This document shows, one piece after another, positions 1-7,819 of a stretch of 64,000 nt of DNA. Source of the stretch: Halobacteriovoraceae bacterium (lineage in GTDB: Bacteria; Bdellovibrionota; Bacteriovoracia; Bacteriovoracales; Bacteriovoracaceae); assembly GCA_020635115.1 (NCBI GenBank), contig JACKAK010000005.1, positions 186,001-250,000 on the forward strand. The letters are read 5' to 3'. The notes under the pieces are model-generated. The model ran no database searches. It saw nothing but the letters and a program-made list of their open reading frames with translations, and had not been told where the DNA came from. The translations under genes were made by a program, and so were the position numbers. Numbering within the stretch: the stretch's first letter is position 1; the number at the start of each line of letters is the position of its first letter.

Positions 1-1697
1 TCAATATGAGAAATACATCTCTCATCACTGATAAAAATCCTCCTTCACCTGATGTCGTTTCAAGGATGACTGAAAGGACTCAGTTAGGACAACTTTTTTA
101 TGATGAGGCCGGTGCAATTGGTGAAGGTATTGCTGATTATTTCGCTTATATAAAAGGAGATAGATCAAGATTTGGAGAATGGGCACTTGGAAGATTTTTT
201 CATAGTGACAGACCATTAAATGAGGAAGATGGTCTACACGCCAATCTCTTTTCTAAAACTTCTGAAGGGAGATTAAAATATCCTGATTATTTAAACTATG
301 ATGTTTACGCTAAGGACACCCCTGTTCAGGATGTCCATTATGCTGGCCAAATAGCTTCACATTACTTTGTTGCGTTGACTGAACATCTGATTACTGATTG
401 CTCATTTCCAAAAGATCAGGCCAAGGCAATGGTCGTGAGAATCATGTCTGAAACACTTGCTCATTTAGGAGACTTAACGACTACATCATCGGATCACTCG
501 AGCAATGGTTTTCAACAACCTATCTATAATTTGGTTAATCATAGTCCAGAACACGCACTTAGTTGGAACAAAACCGTCAACCCGATTACGTATAGATCAT
601 TTTTCCAAACTTTTGCTCGAAAGATGGATTTGATATTCAACACAGAAGGTCTTTGTCCAATTGATGGAGGACTCTATTCTAGAGACCGAATTGAAAAATT
701 ATTAGATGACTATGGACTACTTCTTTTTAGAACCTATAATAATGATTTAAACAAACACACTCTTACAAATCAAAGTGTTAATGAATTCAACAGAGCAAAT
801 TCTGTCTTACAACCTAAAAATAAATTAATTATCGATACTAGAGCAAATCAACCCAATGCTTATGTCTTTGATGATAGAAACACAATATATACGATTTTAC
901 AGAATTTACAACAAACGGGGCAAATTACATCTCTATCTCCTGAAATCCCAAGTAATATTCCTTGGAATGGAACAAATGATGCTGTTGTCAATCAAGGTGA
1001 AATCGTTGGTCTGACATTGAATATATACAATAATTCAAACAGTCCGCTTGGTGGAATTCAGATACTCGCAAATGATTGGGACCATGCTAAGTATCAAAAT
1101 GGGGATCCCAGAAATGGTAGACCTTGTAGTAATTTAGGTGATGGGTTTCCAACAAATGGTGCTGCTGATATTGGAGGAGAAACAGGAACGAATCCAGGAG
1201 AATGTTCCTATACGACCAGACTCAACGGTGATGAACCTGAAGAGAACCTTACCCCCGTTTGTATGTTAAAACTCAATGATGACGGTGGAGAGAGATATGT
1301 TTTACAGAGTGTCTTTATGGAAGAAAATGCGATAGATGAGTCAAATTGTCTCATACAAAACGGACATTACAATGACTGTTTTGTAAGGGTCATTCCTGGT
1401 GCAGATCAGGCCTTCTTTTCAAAACTCAATCCTAAATCAAATTGGGCGGAGACTATGGGGGTTAACAGCGACGATTTAATCTTTAATGTTTCTAATATCT
1501 TTTTACTTGAAATTAATACTAAAATTCCTCATGCTACTGAGGTTGAGTGTCGTTTTAGGGCAAGATTTTCCAACTGCTCAGATTGTTTTCATGATATTGA
1601 AAATAATAACGATGAGTATTATGACTATGAATATTCGGGAGCGAAACCTTTTCAAATCCTGCATGTTCATTTTACAATTGGTGAAAAAAACAAATAA
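1..1697 (+). CDS. Secreted metallopeptidase-like protein (gluzincin type), 5' end outside the window
   Basis: The reading frame is open to the left edge (frame from base 3; first Met codon at base 6), so the gene very probably starts outside the window. About 35 residues after that Met the protein reads DEAGAIGEGIADYFA. This resembles the segment carrying the third zinc ligand (Glu) of M4/M36-type gluzincins, where an E-G-x-x-D-x-x-A pattern follows the HExxH helix; HExxH itself would lie upstream. The remaining ~500 residues are a helical segment and then a Cys-containing, probably beta-rich C-terminus with paired cysteines (CSDC) near the end, as in exported proteins. The gene is followed after 23 bases by a small gene with a PepSY-like C-terminus. 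The peptidase assignment rests on one motif and is tentative. Confidence 0.6.
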   Translation, partial: NMRNTSLITDKNPPSPDVVSRMTERTQLGQLFYDEAGAIGEGIADYFAYIKGDRSRFGEWALGRFFHSDRPLNEEDGLHANLFSKTSEGRLKYPDYLNYDVYAKDTPVQDVHYAGQIASHYFVALTEHLITDCSFPKDQAKAMVVRIMSETLAHLGDLTTTSSDHSSNGFQQPIYNLVNHSPEHALSWNKTVNPITYRSFFQTFARKMDLIFNTEGLCPIDGGLYSRDRIEKLLDDYGLLLFRTYNNDLNKHTLTNQSVNEFNRANSVLQPKNKLIIDTRANQPNAYVFDDRNTIYTILQNLQQTGQITSLSPEIPSNIPWNGTNDAVVNQGEIVGLTLNIYNNSNSPLGGIQILANDWDHAKYQNGDPRNGRPCSNLGDGFPTNGAADIGGETGTNPGECSYTTRLNGDEPEENLTPVCMLKLNDDGGERYVLQSVFMEENAIDESNCLIQNGHYNDCFVRVIPGADQAFFSKLNPKSNWAETMGVNSDDLIFNVSNIFLLEINTKIPHATEVECRFRARFSNCSDCFHDIENNNDEYYDYEYSGAKPFQILHVHFTIGEKNK

Positions 1698-1720
1698 AAA
1701 GATGAATCAAGGAGCGATTC

Positions 1721-2365
1721 ATGGATATCAAAAAAATATTGATTTTTTTAAGTCTCGTTATATTATTCTCTATTCCTTTTGCTTTACATAAGAGCAAAGA
1801 TTTGTCTCAATATAAAGATCAATTCGATAATCTAGAAGATCAAAGTTTCACAACTTTCAAGAAGATTAATGATCAGAAAGTCAAAAAGTATCCAAGCCTT
1901 AAGTCGGAAGTTGAACAACTAACGAAGAATAAGGTTACGACTGAAACAGACACTATTAGAAAACCTGCTGCAACAGCTCCTGCGGGTATTTCAAGGCACG
2001 GAAGAATTTTAATAGGTACAGATCTAGCAAAGTATCAGGATCCAATGGTAGGAATTAAAATGGTTAATGAAATAAATGCAGATTGGAAGGAAAATCTAGC
2101 AGAGCATCTCATGCGTTTCCAGGATGCTGAAACTAAAGTCATGGTTAAAAAAGAAGCTAGTCTTATCAAGATTGAACATGGAATTGGCAGGTATGTTGAA
2201 GTCGTTAATGTAGGATATTTGAATCCTGATAACAAGACTATGGGTTTTAGGGCCATGGTTGATTCTGAATCAGGTGCATTGATATCCACTTGGGATCGAT
2301 CTATTTATGGCCAGCAGTTTAAAAATGATATTTTGAAATTTAAAGGTAACCCTCTTCAGGAGTAG
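1721..2365 (+). CDS. Membrane-anchored or exported protein with PepSY-like C-terminus
   Basis: 214 residues. The start is supported by an AAGGAG sequence eight bases before the ATG. Residues 6-23 form one hydrophobic segment (signal anchor or signal peptide), followed by a charged linker of about 60 residues. The C-terminal half contains a beta-rich stretch reading roughly GFRAMVDSESGALIST, which resembles the strand-turn-strand ending of PepSY/FTP propeptide domains (variants of VDxxTGxxl). Those domains commonly accompany M4-type metallopeptidases as inhibitors or folding helpers. The gene lies directly behind a metallopeptidase-like gene on the same strand, so a trans-acting partner role is a reasonable inference. 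I recognise no full-length family. Confidence 0.7.
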   Translation: MDIKKILIFLSLVILFSIPFALHKSKDLSQYKDQFDNLEDQSFTTFKKINDQKVKKYPSLKSEVEQLTKNKVTTETDTIRKPAATAPAGISRHGRILIGTDLAKYQDPMVGIKMVNEINADWKENLAEHLMRFQDAETKVMVKKEASLIKIEHGIGRYVEVVNVGYLNPDNKTMGFRAMVDSESGALISTWDRSIYGQQFKNDILKFKGNPLQE

Positions 2366-2427
2366 CTTTTAAATCAATCACAGAAGCTCCTTAATGCTAC
2401 TTATTACATTAAAAAAAATATCAAGAG

Positions 2428-4326
2428 CTACTTTTCCTTCCAATTTTCAAGTGATTCAGGATTAGCAACCGCCTCTATATTTGTAAGAGCTCTGCCATTT
2501 ATTAATCTCGTAACGGCCATCTCCATTTTTTTCCCAGAGCGTGTATAAGGAATATCTGATACTGCTTTAACGATCTTAGGAACATGTCTTGGAGTTGTGT
2601 TTGTACGAATAATTGACTTAATCTCTGAAATCCTCTGTTGTGTAAGTTCTTCTCCTGAACGTAGTTTTACGTAGAGATGAACTTCTACATCTCCTTCAAC
2701 TTGCTTTCCAACACAAATACTATCTTCTAAATAATGAATTGTCTCCGTCTGTCGGTAGATTTCAGAAGTTCCAATGCGAACGCCACCAGGATTTAAAGTC
2801 GCATCACTTCTCCCAAAAACCTGTACACTTTTTTCCTCAGTGATTTTAATAAAATCACCATGATGCCACACACCTGGAAAACGCTCAAAATAAGCTGCCT
2901 TGATTTTCTTTTGATCAGCATCGTTTAAAAAATACAGAGGCCTTGAAGGAAAACTTTGTTTGCAAACTAACTCCCCTTCACTTTCAACGGATTCTTCACC
3001 TTGCTCGCTAAAACACCCCACATCCATCCCAAGTCCAAGGCATTGTATTTCACCACGTTTCACAGGAAGAATGGGGTTTCCAAGCATAAAACAACCAATA
3101 ATATCAGTCCCACCACAAATAGATGATAGATGCAGACCTTTTTTAAAATGTTGATCAACGAAATCAAATTGCTCTGGAAGAAGGGGTGCCCCTGTGCTTA
3201 ACATAAGTTCCAATGTACGGAAATGACTTAATGTTTTATGGCCAGTTATCAAATAATCTTCCAAGGCCCTCAAAAATTTAGGGGAAGTTCCAAAGATATT
3301 AATTTTTTCTGAATTTATTATTTCAGTGAACTCTTGAGGGGAAGGATAACCGGGAGAGCCTTCATAAAGAACAATGGTTGAACCAAAATATAGCGAAGAA
3401 ACAAGCCAATTCCACATCATCCAGCCACATGTTGTGAAATACATAATAGTTTTATCTTCTGTTAGATTCGAATGTAAACCTAGTTCTTTAACATGTTGAA
3501 GTAGAGTTCCCCCAGCACTGTGAACGATACATTTTGGTTTTCCTGTTGTTCCTGATGAATACATAATGTAAAGGGGATGGGAAAATGGAAATTCTTCGAA
3601 CTCAACAGTACTGAACTCATTTGAAACGAACTCTTTGTACGTTACAAATTTTTCACCTTCTAATTTTATACCCGTATCTAAAAAATCCACCAGGACAATT
3701 TTTTCGATAAAAGGTAGTTCTTCTAAAATGCGTTTAATTTTATCAGATTGATCATAGATTTTTCCATTATACTGATAAGCAACAGCTGCGACTAAAACTT
3801 TAGGTTTTGACTGCCCAAAACGATCAACGACACCTTCAACACCAAAGTCACTAGAAGTTGAGGTAAATTGAGCACCTAAAGCACTGCTGGCCAACATTGA
3901 AATGACTGTCTCACAGATATTAGGCATATAACATGCGAGAACATCTCCCGGTAAAAGAAGTCCTTTTAATGACCTCTGAAACCTAGCGACTTCATTGTAA
4001 AGTTGCTTATAAGAAAGTTCCCTAACAGCTTTACCTTCAACCACACTTTTAAGAGCTATTCTATCTGAATCAGAATTTCTCAGGAGGTTTTTAGCAAAAT
4101 TTAGCTTTAAGTTTGGAAACCAATGATATCCATTAAAATCAGTTGGATCTATTGCGTGAGAAAAATCACCTGTTACTTCTAAATTGTAAAATTTGATGAG
4201 TTCTATCCAAAAATCAACAGGCCTGCGGACGCTCCATTCATGAAGTGACAAATAGTTTGATTCTATCCCCTCTTTTGCACAAATATCTTCCATGAATTTT
4301 TGCATGCTTGTGTTTTTTGATTGCAT
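2428..4326 (-). CDS. aacS: Acetoacetyl-CoA synthetase (acetoacetate--CoA ligase)
   Basis: 632 residues, the usual length for this ANL-superfamily enzyme, which activates acetoacetate with ATP and CoA to acetoacetyl-CoA in the cytoplasm. The N-terminus has the family's W-S-V-x-x-P-x-x-F-W pattern followed by the WFP-containing linker. The adenylate-forming P-loop YSSGTTGKPK is followed by the family-typical IVHSAGGTLLQHVKELGLHS and TCGWMMWNW. The C-terminal lid ends with the catalytic lysine context TRSGKKMEMAV. An AGAGGTG sequence precedes the ATG. The gene is downstream of metG on the same strand with a 21-base gap, so it may be co-transcribed. It fits a catabolic role salvaging acetoacetate from the leucine and tyrosine pathways encoded elsewhere in the window. 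Confidence 0.95.
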   Translation of the reverse strand: MQSKNTSMQKFMEDICAKEGIESNYLSLHEWSVRRPVDFWIELIKFYNLEVTGDFSHAIDPTDFNGYHWFPNLKLNFAKNLLRNSDSDRIALKSVVEGKAVRELSYKQLYNEVARFQRSLKGLLLPGDVLACYMPNICETVISMLASSALGAQFTSTSSDFGVEGVVDRFGQSKPKVLVAAVAYQYNGKIYDQSDKIKRILEELPFIEKIVLVDFLDTGIKLEGEKFVTYKEFVSNEFSTVEFEEFPFSHPLYIMYSSGTTGKPKCIVHSAGGTLLQHVKELGLHSNLTEDKTIMYFTTCGWMMWNWLVSSLYFGSTIVLYEGSPGYPSPQEFTEIINSEKINIFGTSPKFLRALEDYLITGHKTLSHFRTLELMLSTGAPLLPEQFDFVDQHFKKGLHLSSICGGTDIIGCFMLGNPILPVKRGEIQCLGLGMDVGCFSEQGEESVESEGELVCKQSFPSRPLYFLNDADQKKIKAAYFERFPGVWHHGDFIKITEEKSVQVFGRSDATLNPGGVRIGTSEIYRQTETIHYLEDSICVGKQVEGDVEVHLYVKLRSGEELTQQRISEIKSIIRTNTTPRHVPKIVKAVSDIPYTRSGKKMEMAVTRLINGRALTNIEAVANPESLENWKEK

Positions 4327-4347
4327 AAAAACACCTCTTCTTTAAGA

Positions 4348-6015
4348 TTATTTCAGTTCAATTTTAGGAACGAGAGCTTGTGGTGTTCCATTAAGTGCTA
4401 AATTGTTTTTAAATACACTATTGATGATAGAAAAATCTCCTTTATAAATCGCCTTTTTGAAATCGTCTGTCACAACATCAGAAAAATGAGATTGAATTTT
4501 TTCACTCAAGGTTGGAATAAATGGAGATAAGAAAACAGAAAGTATCAAAATGGCCATCCCTGTTTCGGCAATAATTTCGCTGGCCTTGGCCTGATCATTT
4601 TTATAAACGGCCCAAGGTTCTTTTTCAGTAAAATATAGATTCACATCATGCCCCATAGACATAACAGTCTCAAGGCCCTTTTTGATTTCATAATTATTTA
4701 AGCAATTATGAAACTCATTGACTTTGGATTGAATTTTCTTGGCAATTTCTCGATCAGAAAAGTCTCGAATGACTTGGCAATCAATCCCATCTTTCCAATT
4801 TTTTTCCCAAAATTTGAGGCAGCGATTGACTAAATTTCCAATATTATTTGCTAACTCTCCATTTACCTTTGCGGCCATGCCTTCCCAAGTGAAACTACTA
4901 TCCATTGTTTCAGGAGAAATGGATAAAAGATAATATCTAAGGGCATCGTCACCATATTTTTCAAAGGCCTCAATTGCATCAACATAATTACCGGTGGATT
5001 TTGAAAACTGTTTTCCATTGAGGTTTAAAAACTGGCTCGCAGCAACGACATCCACTGGTCTTACTCTTTCAGAGGCCATAGACATCATTGGAAAGATCAC
5101 TCCATGAAATATAATATTATCTTTCCCAATGAAGTTTACTATTTCAGTATCTGGATTTTGCCACCAGTCCTTGAGGTAATCTTCCTGTATTCCTTTTTCT
5201 TCAAAGTACTGTTTCGTGTTTGAAACATAGCCAATCGGAGCATCAAACCAAACATAAAGTTTTTTACCTTTGGCCTCATCTAGAGGAACATCAATTCCCC
5301 AATCGAGATCTCTTGTGATGGCCCTATCATGTAGGTTTTCATTTGTTAATGATTCAACGTATGGAAATACAGTTTTTCGCCAAGAGGTCTGTTTATCTTT
5401 AAGCCATTGCCTATACTCGTTGTGATACTTAGAGAGCATAAGATAATACTGAGTCACAGTGACTTCTTCAATTTCCTTGCTTCCACATATTTGACAAGTA
5501 GGTTCAATGAGTTTGATGGACTCAATCCAAGTTCCGCAGTCTGGACATTCGTCACCTCTGGCCTTTTCATACCCACAAACGTAACATTTTCCTTCTACAA
5601 ACCTATCTGGTAAATGGTTTTTGCAGCTATTACAAAATAATTGCTGTTCGTCTTTGGTTTCGATAAAACCTTTTGAATGGAGTTTTCCAAACCAAATCTT
5701 TACTTCTTTTGCATGGTATTCTTTTGATGTTTGTCCAAAAAAATCAAAATCAACCCGGTATTTTTTAAATAGGTCTTTATGATTTTCATGCCACTGGTTA
5801 ACATAGTCACGATAGTCTTTTTTAAGCTCGTTTGCTTTGAGCATAATTGCAACACCATGCTCATCAGATCCACATATATACATGGTTTTAACGTCACTTA
5901 ATCTTTTATGTCTCACAAAGACATCAGCTGGTAAGTATGCACCAGAGAGGTGCCCAAAATGTAGTGGCCCATTCGCGTAAGGCAGGGCCGAGGTAACTAG
6001 TAACTTTTTTTTCAC
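4348..6015 (-). CDS. metG: Methionine--tRNA ligase
   Basis: 555 residues, starting at GTG with GAGAGA upstream. Class I aminoacyl-tRNA synthetase: HFGH replaces HIGH at about residue 18, and the KMSKS loop reads KQFSKSTGNY. The zinc-knuckle region has four CxxC pairs (CNSC, CYVC, CPDC, CQIC), the two-zinc (MetG1) arrangement. The anticodon-binding helical domain is present. The protein ends near residue 555 without the ~110-residue C-terminal tRNA-binding/dimerisation domain found in many longer MetG proteins, so it is the short form. It charges initiator and elongator tRNA-Met. Twelve bases separate it from the upstream fumarase beta gene, suggesting one transcript with the fumarase genes. 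Confidence 0.97.
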   Translation of the reverse strand: MKKKLLVTSALPYANGPLHFGHLSGAYLPADVFVRHKRLSDVKTMYICGSDEHGVAIMLKANELKKDYRDYVNQWHENHKDLFKKYRVDFDFFGQTSKEYHAKEVKIWFGKLHSKGFIETKDEQQLFCNSCKNHLPDRFVEGKCYVCGYEKARGDECPDCGTWIESIKLIEPTCQICGSKEIEEVTVTQYYLMLSKYHNEYRQWLKDKQTSWRKTVFPYVESLTNENLHDRAITRDLDWGIDVPLDEAKGKKLYVWFDAPIGYVSNTKQYFEEKGIQEDYLKDWWQNPDTEIVNFIGKDNIIFHGVIFPMMSMASERVRPVDVVAASQFLNLNGKQFSKSTGNYVDAIEAFEKYGDDALRYYLLSISPETMDSSFTWEGMAAKVNGELANNIGNLVNRCLKFWEKNWKDGIDCQVIRDFSDREIAKKIQSKVNEFHNCLNNYEIKKGLETVMSMGHDVNLYFTEKEPWAVYKNDQAKASEIIAETGMAILILSVFLSPFIPTLSEKIQSHFSDVVTDDFKKAIYKGDFSIINSVFKNNLALNGTPQALVPKIELK

Positions 6016-6027
6016 AAATAATTCTCT

Positions 6028-6597
6028 CTACAATAATGATTTCAATTTTTTTTGGCTTTGCTCTTCTATATTTGCATGGAGAGATCCTCCATGGGAGTCC
6101 ATTGTTACAACCACAGGAAATTCTTCTACACTTAACTCCCAAATTGCTTCAGGTGAACCTAAATCTTCCCAATAGACATTATCAACAGATTTAATTTTTT
6201 CTGCTAAAACTTGTGCTGCACCACCTATAGCATGAAAATAAACACAACCATAGTCTTGACAGCCTTTTAATGTTTTAGGGCCCATTCCACCTTTTCCGAT
6301 AACACCGACAATTCCATGGTCTCTCATGACTTCCCATTGATAGGGCTCCTCTCGTATAGAAGTTGTAGGGCCAGCGGCCTTTACTTCGTATTTTCCGGTT
6401 TTTTTATCTTTTAAAACAACTGGCCCACAGTGATAGATAATTTGATTATTAAGATTAATGGGAGGTTTTGTCCCTTCATGTAATCTTTTATGAACAGCAT
6501 CTCTGCCAGTGAGAAGCTTCCCTGAAATGAGAACCATATCTCCAACTTTAAGATTTTTGATGTCCTCTTTTTTAAACGGATATTCTAAACGAATCAT
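6028..6597 (-). CDS. Class I fumarate hydratase, beta (C-terminal domain) subunit
   Basis: 189 residues matching the C-terminal (swivelling beta) domain of iron-sulfur-dependent fumarases and tartrate dehydratases. Signatures are LKVGDMVLISG near the start, the strongly conserved GAGTEGTKPP-like loop (here RLHEGTKPPINL), the YHCGPVV motif, AAGPTTSIRE, and GVIGKGGMGPKTL. With the upstream alpha subunit it would interconvert fumarate and malate. It starts nine bases after the alpha-subunit stop, so the two are translated together. Two-gene fumarases of this type are known from anaerobes and many deltaproteobacteria-like genomes. L(+)-tartrate dehydratase is the main alternative but is less likely without other tartrate genes. 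Confidence 0.9.
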   Translation of the reverse strand: MIRLEYPFKKEDIKNLKVGDMVLISGKLLTGRDAVHKRLHEGTKPPINLNNQIIYHCGPVVLKDKKTGKYEVKAAGPTTSIREEPYQWEVMRDHGIVGVIGKGGMGPKTLKGCQDYGCVYFHAIGGAAQVLAEKIKSVDNVYWEDLGSPEAIWELSVEEFPVVVTMDSHGGSLHANIEEQSQKKLKSLL

Positions 6598-6606
6598 GCC
6601 TCTCTC

Positions 6607-7656
6607 CTAATATAACCATTTTTTAATTTTGTTATTTGCATCAATTGAAACCCCTTGTCTCCTGTAGGCCCAACACATATAGGAAACGGAAACAAAATAA
6701 GAGGCCGGTAACCTATTGAGCACACCAATTTTACAACCAAGTAGAGTTGTTTTACCTCCGAATCCCATTGGGCCAATACCTAATTTATTTGCGGTATTCA
6801 CAATATCTTCTTCTAGTTTTTTAAGATCTGAATTTGAATTTTGATCATCTAAACGTCGTAATAATTGTTCTTTTGATTCGATATATCCAGCTCCCCTATC
6901 ACCACCAATACATACCCCTAGAACACCAGGGCCACAACCTTTTCCCTGTGCTTTTACAATAGCATCTAGAATCGCTTTTCTAACACCATCTAAATCTCTA
7001 CCTGCTTCAAGGGGAGTATTGGGAAGAGAATATTGTGCACCAACATTCTCACAACCACCGCCTTTGAGCATGAGTTTGATTTCTACCGTTTTACTAGAAT
7101 GTTCATGAAAATGAATTGAAGGATGTCCTGGCCCAATATTCATTGTATTATTTGCACCAGTTAGGGAATCTACAGAGTTTTGTCTTAGATAACCAAGTTC
7201 AGTGGCCTTAACAACAGCTTTTTTTGCAACTTTTTCAAATTTAGATTGCTCAAAGCCTACTGGATGTGAAACAAAAAACAAGATCGTACCAGTGTCCTGA
7301 CAAATTGGCTGAGATTTTTTCTTGGCCAACTCGATATTTGCTTTAATAATATTCATAGCGTATTCGGCAGTTGTTTTTTTCTCTTCTCTTTTTAGTGCCT
7401 CAAGGATAACTTTTTGAACATCATCAGGGATAACAGTAGATGTTACTCTAATAAGTTCAAGTAGAGTATCGAAGAGAACTTTGTCCTTAGATACTTTTTG
7501 ATTTGCCGACTTTTTTACAACTTTTTTCTTAGTCGATTTACTTGATTTCGTTTTCTTTACGACCTTTTTCTTATTGACTTTCTTAGTCAACTTTTTAATA
7601 GGTCCTTTCTTTTTTACTTTTTTAGAAACCTTCTTTTTTTTGGTCTTTTTGGCCAT
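6607..7656 (-). CDS. Class I fumarate hydratase, alpha subunit, with lysine-rich N-terminal tail
   Basis: 349 residues. From about residue 62 it is a standard alpha subunit of the [4Fe-4S] fumarase/tartrate dehydratase family, with the three cluster cysteines in QPICQDTGT, GGGCENVG and GPGVLGVCIGGDRG contexts. The first ~59 residues are unusual: about half are lysine, arranged in runs (KKKK, KKVKKK, KKKVVKK) separated by Val, Ser and Thr, resembling histone H1-like or HctB tails. The tail appears genuinely translated, because AAAAGGTT lies just upstream of the ATG at 7656 and no comparable ribosome site was found at the domain boundary. The catalytic core should make fumarate/malate with the beta subunit. 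The tail could bind nucleic acid or acidic partners, which is inference. Confidence 0.88.
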   Translation of the reverse strand: MAKKTKKKKVSKKVKKKGPIKKLTKKVNKKKVVKKTKSSKSTKKKVVKKSANQKVSKDKVLFDTLLELIRVTSTVIPDDVQKVILEALKREEKKTTAEYAMNIIKANIELAKKKSQPICQDTGTILFFVSHPVGFEQSKFEKVAKKAVVKATELGYLRQNSVDSLTGANNTMNIGPGHPSIHFHEHSSKTVEIKLMLKGGGCENVGAQYSLPNTPLEAGRDLDGVRKAILDAIVKAQGKGCGPGVLGVCIGGDRGAGYIESKEQLLRRLDDQNSNSDLKKLEEDIVNTANKLGIGPMGFGGKTTLLGCKIGVLNRLPASYFVSVSYMCWAYRRQGVSIDANNKIKKWLY

Positions 7657-7819
7657 GGCATAACCTTTTGAAAATTAATTGAATTGTGCTTTAAATTTAG
7701 CAAAATCTCCTAAAGGCGGCCAGATTGTTTTATTGTTACTTGACCCAGGCAGTCATGTTTAAACTCTATCATTTTTTTTTGAGAAAAACCGAGTAGATTC
7801 AAGGAGTTTCATTAAATTT

